NCBI GenBank assembly: GCA_009780765.1
Contig: WQZK01000093.1
Location: forward strand, 1 to 7,021
Direction of reading: 5' to 3'
DNA: 7,021 nucleotides
Origin: Defluviitaleaceae bacterium
GTDB taxonomy: Bacteria; Bacillota; Clostridia; Lachnospirales; UBA5962
Shown here: piece after piece, positions 1 to 5,636 of the stretch
How the letters are laid out: each line of letters begins with the position of its first letter
How positions within the stretch are numbered: position 1 is the first letter of the stretch
Position numbers and translations under genes: made by a program
Notes under the pieces: model-generated
What the model was told of the DNA's origin: nothing
What the model saw: the letters and a program-made list of their open reading frames with translations, nothing else
Database searches by the model: none

Positions 1-590
1 GTCATAATAATTCCTTGAATACCTTGATAAAAGTGTGCAATCCCAAACACTAGGCTTGTAATCAAGACAACAAAGATTATTGAAAGGTTTGGAAATTGCA
101 TTTGAAGAACGTAGAACAAAAAACCTCTAGCTAGAATCTCCTCGTAGATGCCTGTCGTTACAGAATCAATTGCGGCGGCTATCTTTTCTTCTCTAGTACG
201 TGGTAAAAGTGTTTCTAGAACCTTATTATAGCTACTTTTGCTTGGGTCACCTAGGTCTTTTTCAGTTTTTTTATACTTTGGGCTAATAGTCTGATAAAGG
301 AACTGAACGAAGATTAAACCGCATAAAACAAGGGTGATAACAGTAAACAAGATATTATAATCAAAACTAATCGGACGCAAGCCAATGTTTGTAAAGCTTA
401 TACCTGCAAACAAGCACATTACGAACAAAGCTAATAATGTAGCACAGCCAAAAATGATGTTTTTTAAAGAATGTTTAACTCTTATTCCTTCTGTCGAAGA
501 AAGACTTAATAATTTTTTCATTCTTAACTTCCCTCTTATAACCACCACCACTACATAAACGACAACTGTCAATAAAAATGCTAAATACAT
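1..590 (-). CDS. CPBP-family (CAAX-like) intramembrane metalloprotease, 3' end outside the window
   Basis: This is the N-terminal 196 residues of a membrane protein; the reading frame is still open at the left edge. Two hallmark CPBP (Abi, PF02517) motifs are visible: EEILAR at residues 150-155 (EExxxR) and FGIAH ending at His186 (FxxxH). In the family these glutamates and histidines bind the catalytic metal; the remaining motif would lie beyond the edge. Hydrophobic helices are seen at about residues 2-18, 44-66 and 79-99, with more around 160-185. I chose the ATG at 588-590 because AGGAGG lies 7 bases upstream; it overlaps the end of the PadR gene by 10 bases, so translation is probably coupled. 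A second start, ATG at 519-521 (Met24) with GAGGG 9 bases upstream, would drop the first helix. Family members cleave membrane substrates, and some give bacteriocin self-immunity. The substrate here is unknown. Confidence 0.88.
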   Translation of the reverse strand, partial: MYLAFLLTVVVYVVVVVIRGKLRMKKLLSLSSTEGIRVKHSLKNIIFGCATLLALFVMCLFAGISFTNIGLRPISFDYNILFTVITLVLCGLIFVQFLYQTISPKYKKTEKDLGDPSKSSYNKVLETLLPRTREEKIAAAIDSVTTGIYEEILARGFLFYVLQMQFPNLSIIFVVLITSLVFGIAHFYQGIQGIIM

Positions 591-1150
591 AAATTTTCCT
601 CCTCTAAATTTTCTAAAATTTTAATAAACTCGTCTGTCCATTTTATTATGAACTCTGCTTCCATTTTACTATACAAATGGGTCATTTGCCAAAATACAGC
701 TTCTTTCTCAGCATTTGGCGTTGTAGCTTTCATTTGCTCAATAACATCTTGATATATGGGCATTTGTTCATCAATTAACTTTGGCAACATATCCCGAAAT
801 CTCCTCAGCCTCTGCAAAGCCACTTCGGGAGCAGATGCAGCGAAGAATGTATATAACAGCAGGGGACTTTGGCGGTTTTTATATAAATCGGCCTCTGTGG
901 TTGTCCACTTCATAAATTCTTCTTGGCCAGCATCTGTAATGGTATAAACTCGCTTATTGGGTTTGCCTTGTTGGGCAACATGCTGAGATGTGACAAAGCC
1001 ATTATCCTCCAACCGGTTAAGTTCCCGATAAATCTGGCTAGACTGAGCATGCCAAAAGTCATTTAGCGACATCTCAAATAACTTTGCTAACTCGTAACCC
1101 GTTCTTTCCTTGTAGCGTAATAAACCTAATAATCCATGTGGTAAAGACAT
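581..1150 (-). CDS. PadR-family transcriptional regulator
   Basis: A 189-residue cytoplasmic DNA-binding protein. The N-terminal part (about residues 5-76) has the PadR winged-helix pattern: TGYEL at 17-21, a recognition-helix segment reading SQIYRELNRLEDNGFV at 38-53, and the wing ending KRVYTITDAG at 66-75. The C-terminal part (about 85-180) is helical and charged, matching the Vir_act_alpha_C (PF10400) dimerisation domain of the longer PadR subgroup. The ATG at 1148-1150 follows GAGGTGAT at 1157-1164. Most PadR proteins repress a neighbouring transporter or membrane-protein gene and are released by a small ligand. Here the partner is the overlapping CPBP protease gene, and the palindrome over the shared promoter suggests that the protein controls its own operon. 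The ligand cannot be inferred. Confidence 0.93.
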   Translation of the reverse strand: MSLPHGLLGLLRYKERTGYELAKLFEMSLNDFWHAQSSQIYRELNRLEDNGFVTSQHVAQQGKPNKRVYTITDAGQEEFMKWTTTEADLYKNRQSPLLLYTFFAASAPEVALQRLRRFRDMLPKLIDEQMPIYQDVIEQMKATTPNAEKEAVFWQMTHLYSKMEAEFIIKWTDEFIKILENLEEENLCI

Positions 1151-1168
1151 TAATAATCACCTCGTATA

Positions 1169-1188
1169 ATAATATACTAGTATAATAT
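1169..1188. promoter_or_regulatory. Candidate PadR operator, imperfect palindrome
   Basis: The central 12 bases at 1173-1184, TATACTAGTATA, are a perfect palindrome. Adding the flanks gives 20 bases with only one mismatched pair (1172/1185). The site covers the -10 box and probable start point of the padR promoter, so a bound dimer would block RNA polymerase. Binding by the adjacent PadR protein is inferred from position and symmetry. Confidence 0.6.
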
Positions 1189-1210
1189 CATGCTGGTGCA
1201 TTATTGTCAA
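1182..1210 (-). promoter_or_regulatory. Housekeeping promoter of the padR-CPBP operon
   Basis: On the minus strand, a perfect -35 box TTGACA (1205-1210) is followed by a 17-base spacer and TATTAT (-10, 1182-1187). The predicted start is near 1175, leaving a leader of about 25 bases with GAGGTGAT ahead of the ATG. The near-consensus strength fits a promoter normally held down by a repressor. Confidence 0.8.
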
Positions 1211-1305
1211 GTGCTTTTTTAATTTTTTTGTTAATATTGTTGCTTTGCAATTTAAGCTAGATAAAATGATAAGCCTTAAATTAGCCTATCACCAAAAAAT
1301 GTTCG

Positions 1306-1340
1306 TCTAAAAAAGAGTACCCCTTGTGCCATTTTTTAGA
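1306..1340. repeat. Inverted repeat / hairpin of unknown role
   Basis: TCTAAAAAA (1306-1314) pairs with TTTTTTAGA (1332-1340). Inside, after a two-base mismatch, GTAC (1317-1320) pairs with GTGC (1326-1329) around the loop CCCTT. Either transcript would end its 3' arm in a T run, so it resembles a bidirectional terminator, yet no gene ends here. It may stop spurious transcription between the divergent promoters or be a relic. Confidence 0.5.
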
Positions 1341-1346
1341 TTATAC

Positions 1347-1360
1347 ATGTGTCGCCACAT
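1347..1360. repeat. Short perfect inverted repeat, ATGT-N6-ACAT
   Basis: ATGTG (1347-1351) and CACAT (1356-1360) flank the loop TCGC. It lies about 40 bases upstream of the btu promoter. The half-sites resemble the ATGT...ACAT pattern known for some PadR-family operators, though with 6 intervening bases instead of the usual 8. A regulatory role is speculative. Confidence 0.3.
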
Positions 1361-1397
1361 ATCAAGAATAGTTTAGTAAAATTAATGATAATAAAAT

Positions 1398-1426
1398 TTG
1401 ACAAAATAACTTATCTGTGTTAATAT
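1398..1426 (+). promoter_or_regulatory. Housekeeping promoter of the riboswitch-btuFCD operon
   Basis: A perfect -35 box TTGACA (1398-1403), a 17-base spacer and TAATAT (-10, 1421-1426). The predicted start near 1433 lies just upstream of the riboswitch aptamer, as needed for the whole aptamer to be transcribed. Confidence 0.82.
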
Positions 1427-1436
1427 AAAAATAATT

Positions 1437-1628
1437 GAATACGATTATTGGTGCGTACAATGTACGATAATAGGGAATTGGGTGCAAATCTCAAACAGTC
1501 CTGCTGCCGTAATGATTTAGTTCTTTTTTATTAAACCACTGAAGATTTTCTTTGGGAAGGTAAAAGAACGTATATGTCTTAGTCGGAAGACCTGCCAATA
1601 TGGATTCATACACTTCACAGGATATGAG
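1437..1628 (+). ncRNA. Cobalamin (B12) riboswitch
   Basis: The conserved cobalamin aptamer elements occur in order: GGTGC at 1450-1454, AGGGAA and GGGTGCAAATCTC at about 1472-1492, CAGTCCTGCTGCCGTAA at about 1496-1512, CCACTG near 1536, and the B12 box AGTCGGAAGACCTGCC at 1581-1596. The closing helix P1 is TATTGG (1446-1451) with CCAATA (1595-1600). Downstream, TTCATA (1605-1610) pairs with TATGAG (1623-1628) to present a loop ending CAGGA (1618-1622). This is complementary to TCCTG (1499-1503) in the aptamer, matching the L5-L13 kissing interaction that closes in the ligand-bound state. Adenosylcobalamin is the usual ligand of this large class, but the subtype preference was not determined. 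Binding should repress the downstream corrinoid importer. Confidence 0.93.
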
Positions 1629-1673
1629 GTTTATGTTTTTGGTGAGCATTTCTTGCGTTGCCATAAATTATTT

Positions 1674-1705
1674 GCTTTAATTTCTGTGTTATTAAGGCTT
1701 TTTTT
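1674..1705 (+). terminator. Riboswitch-controlled intrinsic terminator (expression platform)
   Basis: GCTTTAAT (1674-1681) pairs with ATTAAGGC (1691-1698), 8 base pairs including one G-U, around a 9-base loop, followed by seven T (1699-1705). It lies between the aptamer and the btuF ribosome binding site, so control is probably by premature termination. I could not firmly identify the antiterminator. GGTTTATG (1628-1635) can pair with CATAAATT (1662-1669), next to the terminator, and may be part of the switch. Confidence 0.75.
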
Positions 1706-1741
1706 ATTGTAAGAAAGCGAAAAACATGGAGGAAATTTAAA

Positions 1742-2674
1742 ATGAAAAAAATTAAAAAAACACTGGTAGTAACAATTTTTGCAACATTTTTACTTGCTTT
1801 ATTAGCAGCTTGTAGCAGTAGTGGAAGCGTTGAAAATACGCAAGCTACTCGCATGTTTATAGACCGTGAAGGCAATGAAGTAGAAGTGCCTACAAATATT
1901 GAAACAATAATATCACTTGCACCGAGTGTTACAGAAACGCTTGTAAACCTTGGCTTAGGTGATAGAATTATCGCAATTGATATGAATTCAGAAGATGTTG
2001 CTGGCGTTCCATCAGGGATACCAACTTTTAACATGATGGCACCAGACATTGAAAGCCTTGTTGCACTTAACCCTGATTTAATTTTTTCAAGCTCTATAAA
2101 CAGAGTAGGCGGGGAAGACCCGTTTTCACAAGTGTTTGATGCAGGCATAGCTATCACTGCAATTCCAACATCTGCAAGCATAGAATCTATAAAAGAAGAT
2201 ATTAGGTTTATAGGGCTTGTAACTAACACAGAAACAAGGGCAGAAGAAATTGTTGCAAATTTCGAGCGTGAAATTGAAGAAATCTTGCAAATAGTAGATG
2301 GAGCGGGCCAAGGGATTACAGTTTATTTTGAAATTTCGCCACATCCGTGGTTATTTAGCTTTGGTTCGGGCGTGTTTTTAAATGAGCTTATAGAAATGCT
2401 TGGTGCAACTAATATTTTAAATGATCAAGAAGAATGGATTCCTGTTTCTGAAGAAATTATTATTGAAAGAAATCCTGACATAATCTTTACAAATGTGTCT
2501 TACATAGACAATGCAGTTGAAGAGATTTTATCAAGAGATGCTTGGGGAATTTTGTCGGCAGTTGAGAACGGAAATGTTCATTTAGTCAGTGTTAATACAA
2601 GCTCTCGTTCTAATGAAAATGTTGTTGTTGCTCTTCGTGAAATGGCCATGGCTATGTTTCCAGAAAGGTTCTAA
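1742..2674 (+). CDS. btuF: Corrinoid ABC transporter substrate-binding lipoprotein (BtuF-like)
   Basis: A 310-residue extracellular receptor anchored to the membrane by lipid. Residues 1-24 are a lipoprotein signal peptide: a lysine-rich start, a hydrophobic core, and the lipobox LAAC with Cys24 as the lipidated residue after cleavage. The rest fits the class III periplasmic-binding-protein fold (PF01497) used for B12, heme and siderophores: an opening strand ending ISLAPSVTE (57-65), a mid-protein NPDLIF segment, and a second lobe with NPDIIFTN. Length is normal. The ATG follows GGAGGA at 1728-1733 with 8 bases of spacing. The protein family alone does not separate B12 from iron-siderophores; the B12 riboswitch directly upstream is what points to corrinoids. 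It should hand substrate to the permease encoded next. Confidence 0.9.
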   Translation: MKKIKKTLVVTIFATFLLALLAACSSSGSVENTQATRMFIDREGNEVEVPTNIETIISLAPSVTETLVNLGLGDRIIAIDMNSEDVAGVPSGIPTFNMMAPDIESLVALNPDLIFSSSINRVGGEDPFSQVFDAGIAITAIPTSASIESIKEDIRFIGLVTNTETRAEEIVANFEREIEEILQIVDGAGQGITVYFEISPHPWLFSFGSGVFLNELIEMLGATNILNDQEEWIPVSEEIIIERNPDIIFTNVSYIDNAVEEILSRDAWGILSAVENGNVHLVSVNTSSRSNENVVVALREMAMAMFPERF

Positions 2675-2682
2675 TAAAGTTA

Positions 2683-3705
2683 ATGAAAAAGGCTAGCTTA
2701 TTTTTAATACTTATTGCAGTTTGTATTTTGAGTTTAATAGCGGGGTTTGGGCTTGGAAGTGTGCGAATAGCCCCGCTTGAAAGCTTAAATATTATAATAA
2801 ATAGAATATTTGGTACGGCTCCTTTTGGGGCAGTAAATCAAACGACTGAAACAATTCTTTTAAGAATTAGGCTTCCTAGGGTGCTTTTGGCGTTTATTTC
2901 GGGCTCAGGGCTTGCTATAAGCGGTGTTATGATGCAGTCGGTTTTAAAAAATCCGTTGGCTTCTTCTTTCACTTTGGGGGTGTCTTCTGGTGCAGCCTTA
3001 GGTGCAAGCGTTGCAATACTTTTTAATATTGCAGTATTTGGGTTTTTTACATTGCCGATTTTTGGGTTATTTGCAGGGCTTTTAACTGTTTTTCTTGCTC
3101 TTTCTGTTACGGCTAAAGTGGATAAATCTCTTCAAAATAATTCTATTATTTTAACTGGTATGGCTTTTTCGCTTTTCGCATCAGCTGGGCTTACAATTAT
3201 CATGGCATTTTCTGGCGAGAGCATAAATAGTTTGATTTTCTGGCAAATGGGTAGTTTTTCGAGAAGAACTAGTACCCATGTTTATGCACTTTTACCTATT
3301 GTAATTATCGGCTTTTTAATAATATTAAAATTTACAAAAGCAATGGATGTTATGACTTTGGGCGACGAGCAAGCAAAAACCACAGGCGTAGAAGTTAGAA
3401 AAATGAAGATACTTCTTCTTTCGCTAAGTGCAATTATTACAGGTAGCGTGGTAGCGATGGTTGGAATAATAGGCTTTGTAGACCTATTTACACCACATAT
3501 TGCAAGAAAAATGTTTGGTTCTAAGCATAGGTATGTTATTCCTGCATCGGCACTTCTTGGTGGGGCATTTATGGTTATTTGTGACTTGGCGGCAAGAACA
3601 TTACTTCCTCCTATCGAACTGCCAGTTGGGGCGATAACGGCAGCAATAGGTGCACCTTTCTTTATGTATCTATATTTTAGCGGCAGAAAGAGGTCGAAAA
3701 AATGA
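2683..3705 (+). CDS. btuC: Corrinoid ABC transporter permease (BtuC-like, FecCD family)
   Basis: A 340-residue polytopic membrane protein of the FecCD/BtuC family (PF01032), normally a homodimer with about ten helices per subunit that forms the translocation path. Family landmarks: RLPR at 63-66, Gln85 followed by KNPLA at 89-93, VSSGAALGA at 100-108, the GFVDLFTPHIAR stretch at 264-275 (the usual second glycine is Asp267 here), and ELPVGAITAAIGAPFF at 312-327. The C-terminus is basic, consistent with the positive-inside rule. The ATG is 8 bases after the btuF stop. The nearest Shine-Dalgarno-like bases, AAGG at 2665-2668, lie 14 bases away, which is weak, so reinitiation after btuF is likely. 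It overlaps btuD by 4 bases at its end. Confidence 0.9.
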   Translation: MKKASLFLILIAVCILSLIAGFGLGSVRIAPLESLNIIINRIFGTAPFGAVNQTTETILLRIRLPRVLLAFISGSGLAISGVMMQSVLKNPLASSFTLGVSSGAALGASVAILFNIAVFGFFTLPIFGLFAGLLTVFLALSVTAKVDKSLQNNSIILTGMAFSLFASAGLTIIMAFSGESINSLIFWQMGSFSRRTSTHVYALLPIVIIGFLIILKFTKAMDVMTLGDEQAKTTGVEVRKMKILLLSLSAIITGSVVAMVGIIGFVDLFTPHIARKMFGSKHRYVIPASALLGGAFMVICDLAARTLLPPIELPVGAITAAIGAPFFMYLYFSGRKRSKK

Positions 3706-4469
3706 TTAAGCTAAATAACGTTCGGGCAGGGTATGACGGTATAGAGATTTTACACGGAATTTCGCTTGAAGTAAAAAGTGGAGAGAGCTTAAGCATTATA
3801 GGCCCAAACGGATGCGGAAAAACAACGCTTCTTAGGTGTATTGCAGGAATACTGCCATTCTCTGGTGAAATATTAATAAATGGTGCTGATATAAGAAAAT
3901 TAAAGCAAAAAGAGCTCTCTAAAAAAGTTGCAATGCTTTCGCAAATGACAGGGATTTATTTTAGCTACACCGTTTTTGACACTGTTATGATGGGCAGATT
4001 TGCACATGATGATGGTAAGCTTTTTAATAGCTCGCAAGAAATTGATGAAGAAATTTCACTAAATGCACTAAAAATACTGGGGTTATCTGATTTAAAAGAC
4101 CGTGAAATAAACACGCTTTCCGGCGGGCAAATTCAACGAGTATTTTTGGCAAAAATAATAGCTCAAGACCCTGATGTGATTTTATTGGATGAGCCAACAA
4201 ACCATTTAGACTTAAGCTTCCAAATTGAGCTGATAACATTTTTAAAAACCTTGCAAAAAAAAGGTAAAACTATTATAGGTGTTTTGCATGATATAAATCT
4301 AGCTATGAAATTATCAGAAAATGTACTTTTGATGGATGAAGGAAATGTTGCCTTGCATGGTAAAAATAAAGAAGTGTATTCTTCTAAAAAATTATCAGAG
4401 ATATATAAGGTTGATATACACTCTTATATGCTAGAAACGCTAGAGAAATGGAAAAATATAAAATCATAG
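3702..4469 (+). CDS. btuD: Corrinoid ABC transporter ATP-binding protein (BtuD-like)
   Basis: A 255-residue ATPase that should dimerise on the inner face of the permease and power import. All nucleotide-binding motifs are intact: Walker A GPNGCGKT at 34-41, Q-loop Gln81, signature LSGGQ at 139-143, Walker B ending ILLDE with Asp163 and Glu164, D-loop near Asp170, and switch His196. It matches the FepC/BtuD/FhuC group in length and motif spacing. The ATG overlaps the btuC stop in an ATGA arrangement, showing translational coupling. It is the last gene of the operon; a strong terminator follows within 20 bases. Confidence 0.92.
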   Translation: MIKLNNVRAGYDGIEILHGISLEVKSGESLSIIGPNGCGKTTLLRCIAGILPFSGEILINGADIRKLKQKELSKKVAMLSQMTGIYFSYTVFDTVMMGRFAHDDGKLFNSSQEIDEEISLNALKILGLSDLKDREINTLSGGQIQRVFLAKIIAQDPDVILLDEPTNHLDLSFQIELITFLKTLQKKGKTIIGVLHDINLAMKLSENVLLMDEGNVALHGKNKEVYSSKKLSEIYKVDIHSYMLETLEKWKNIKS

Positions 4470-4488
4470 AATTTCAAAATTGTAAAGA

Positions 4489-4531
4489 GTGCCACTACAA
4501 GTTATAAAACAAGTAGTGGCACCCTTCTTTT
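4489..4531 (+). terminator. Intrinsic terminator of btuFCD
   Basis: GTGCCACTAC (4489-4498) and GTAGTGGCAC (4513-4522) form a perfect 10-bp stem around a 14-base loop, followed by CCTTCTTTT. It lies 19 bases after the btuD stop. On the other strand the stem is followed by a poorer T-run, so it acts mainly on the plus strand. Confidence 0.88.
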
Positions 4532-4534
4532 AAA

Positions 4535-4567
4535 ACAGACAAATACTTTTATAAAAAATTTGTCTGT
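4535..4567 (-). terminator. Intrinsic terminator of the spore-protein gene
   Basis: ACAGACAAAT (4535-4544) and ATTTGTCTGT (4558-4567) form a perfect 10-bp stem. Read on the minus strand, the stem is followed by TTTT. It lies about 30 bases past the SASP stop codon and only 3 bases from the convergent btuFCD terminator. Confidence 0.75.
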
Positions 4568-4596
4568 ATATATTTAAAATAGTAGTTTATATTAAA

Positions 4597-4803
4597 CTAA
4601 AAAGAAGATTTAGAAGCCATAGCTCTTTCTTGAGCTTCGATCATTTTTTTAACCATATAACCACCAACTGAACCGTTTTGAGCCGAAGTTAAGTTACCGT
4701 TATAACCATTTGTTAAAGGTACACCGATTTCGTTAGCAACTTCGTATTTAAAAGCGTCTAATGCTGCTTTTGCTTCTGGTACTACTGCTCTGTTTCTTGC
4801 CAT
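4597..4803 (-). CDS. Alpha/beta-type small acid-soluble spore protein
   Basis: A 68-residue protein of the SASP alpha/beta family (PF00269), which coats DNA in the dormant spore, shields it from UV and heat, and is degraded to amino acids at germination. The sequence shows the GPR germination-protease site region KYEVANEIGVPL (residues 19-30) and the conserved C-terminal stretch GSVGGYMVKKMIEAQERAM. Length is typical (60-75 residues). The start ATG follows a strong GGAGGTG (4811-4817) at 7 bases. It is a single gene with its own terminator, convergent with btuFCD. Family copies are usually multiple per genome, so I give no symbol. Expression is expected only in the developing forespore. Confidence 0.96.
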   Translation of the reverse strand: MARNRAVVPEAKAALDAFKYEVANEIGVPLTNGYNGNLTSAQNGSVGGYMVKKMIEAQERAMASKSSF

Positions 4804-4824
4804 TTTGTTTCACCTCCATGTCAA

Positions 4825-4853
4825 TATTATTAACGTAGTGTAATAATATATTC
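4825..4853 (-). promoter_or_regulatory. Possible forespore (sigma-G type) promoter of the SASP gene
   Basis: On the minus strand, GAATA (4849-4853) is followed by a 17-base spacer and AATAATA (4825-4831), close to the sigma-G pattern GMATR-N17/18-CATWMTA, with the first base of the -10 box differing. The implied start near 4818 leaves a very short leader beginning at the ribosome binding site, which lowers confidence. Confidence 0.35.
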
Positions 4854-4879
4854 TGCCAATTTGAGGCTTTATTGTTAAA

Positions 4880-4908
4880 TTGATTATTATAATAAAATTT
4901 GATATAAT
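4880..4908 (+). promoter_or_regulatory. Probable promoter of the S51 peptidase gene
   Basis: TTGATT (4880-4885), a 17-base spacer and a perfect TATAAT (4903-4908). The implied start near 4915 falls at the ribosome binding site GAGGTGAT (4915-4922), giving an unusually short leader. An alternative upstream pair, TTGAGG (4861-4866) with TATTAT (4885-4890), spacer 18, would give a longer leader. Confidence 0.5.
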
Positions 4909-4925
4909 AATTTAGAGGTGATAGT

Positions 4926-5606
4926 ATGTATATTAGGTATTATTTAAGTGGGTTTGATAAAGAATATGGGTATAGAGAAAACTTAAGCAAAGCTTTGCTA
5001 CAAGATATTAAAAAAGCAAATAAAATTATTTACATACCAACAGATTTTTCTATGAAAGATAAAACTCTAGAGTATTCTGCTGGATTTACAAGCCACTTTG
5101 CTAAAATAGGGTTAAATTTTGAAGAAGTTATTGTTTTAAATGAAAATATGTCGAAAAATGATATGCATGAGCATATTATTGAGGCGGATGTAGTTTATTT
5201 AATGGGCGGAAATCCAAATTCTCAACTAGAAATTTTAGATAAATATAATTTAGAAAATTCGATAAGGAAAACAAATGCGGTGGTAATCGGGCTTAGTGCG
5301 GGAGCTATGTGTATGTCTAAATATTCTATTGTTTTGCCTATAAACGATAAATATCCTATTATTGATATTCGCAAGGGTATGAATTTGTCTGGAATAAGCA
5401 TTTATCCTCATTATAATGCAGGTGGTAAAATTTTAGATGTATTTGAAGATGAAAAGCAAATCACTAAAAAATCTGACATACTTATAGCATATCAAAAATG
5501 TGGAGATTTTTACCTGCTTGGGGATGATTCGGTTATAAGAGATTATAATGGAGAGTTATCGTTCATAGGGAACGAAATAATTCTAGTATCTAGCGGAATG
5601 TTGTAA
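4926..5606 (+). CDS. Peptidase S51 (dipeptidase E-like) family protein
   Basis: A 226-residue soluble protein with the fold of S51 serine peptidases, such as aspartyl dipeptidase PepE and cyanophycinase. It has MGGNPNSQL at 93-101, the nucleophile elbow GLSAGAM with Ser124, and His162 in YPHYN as the likely catalytic histidine; the acidic third member probably lies between them (Asp141 or Asp147). No signal peptide is seen, so it acts in the cytoplasm. PepE cleaves dipeptides with N-terminal aspartate; the Clostridia and Bacilli hold many paralogues of unknown substrate, so I stop at the family name. The start has GAGGTGAT upstream. It is a single-gene unit, divergent from the SASP gene and followed directly by a terminator. 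Confidence 0.85.
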   Translation: MYIRYYLSGFDKEYGYRENLSKALLQDIKKANKIIYIPTDFSMKDKTLEYSAGFTSHFAKIGLNFEEVIVLNENMSKNDMHEHIIEADVVYLMGGNPNSQLEILDKYNLENSIRKTNAVVIGLSAGAMCMSKYSIVLPINDKYPIIDIRKGMNLSGISIYPHYNAGGKILDVFEDEKQITKKSDILIAYQKCGDFYLLGDDSVIRDYNGELSFIGNEIILVSSGML

Positions 5607-5633
5607 GGGCGAACAGAGTTCGCCCGTTTTTTT
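5607..5633 (+). terminator. Intrinsic terminator of the S51 peptidase gene
   Basis: GGGCGAAC (5607-5614) and GTTCGCCC (5618-5625) form a perfect GC-rich stem with a 3-base loop, followed by G and seven T (5627-5633). The stem begins immediately after the TAA stop. The opposite strand lacks a T-run, so it gives no clear terminator for the convergent PHP gene. Confidence 0.93.
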
Positions 5634-5636
5634 GCA

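Larger units (their letters stand above)
1211..1397. other. Intergenic spacer between divergent promoters
   Basis: AT-rich DNA between the padR promoter and the btu promoter. I see no credible gene. It contains the inverted repeats at 1306-1340 and 1347-1360, listed separately, and a poly-T stretch at about 1215-1230 next to the padR -35 box that could act as an UP-like element for that promoter (inference). Confidence 0.5.

Noticed and set aside
756..947. Plus-strand open frame of 63 codons within padR
   Set aside because: Antisense to the helical C-terminal domain of PadR, with no initiation signal or recognisable product.
1265..1309. Possible 14-codon plus-strand leader peptide before the btu promoter
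   Set aside because: It lies upstream of the only good plus-strand promoter and has no ribosome binding site.
1615..2229. Open frame of 204 codons on the minus strand across the riboswitch leader and btuF
   Set aside because: It is antisense to btuF, covers its signal peptide and the terminator, and shows no family motifs. The plus-strand btuF is fully supported by motifs and a ribosome binding site.
2126..2344. Minus-strand open frame of 72 codons inside btuF
   Set aside because: A cysteine-rich composition shadow of btuF with no recognisable domain or initiation site.
4024..4239. Minus-strand open frame of 71 codons inside btuD
   Set aside because: It lies antisense to the signature and Walker B region of btuD; its sequence follows from the conserved sense codons.
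5607..5633. The hairpin after the S51 gene as a bidirectional terminator for the PHP gene too
   Set aside because: On the minus strand the stem is followed by TTACAACATT, with no T-run, so it is supported only for the plus strand.
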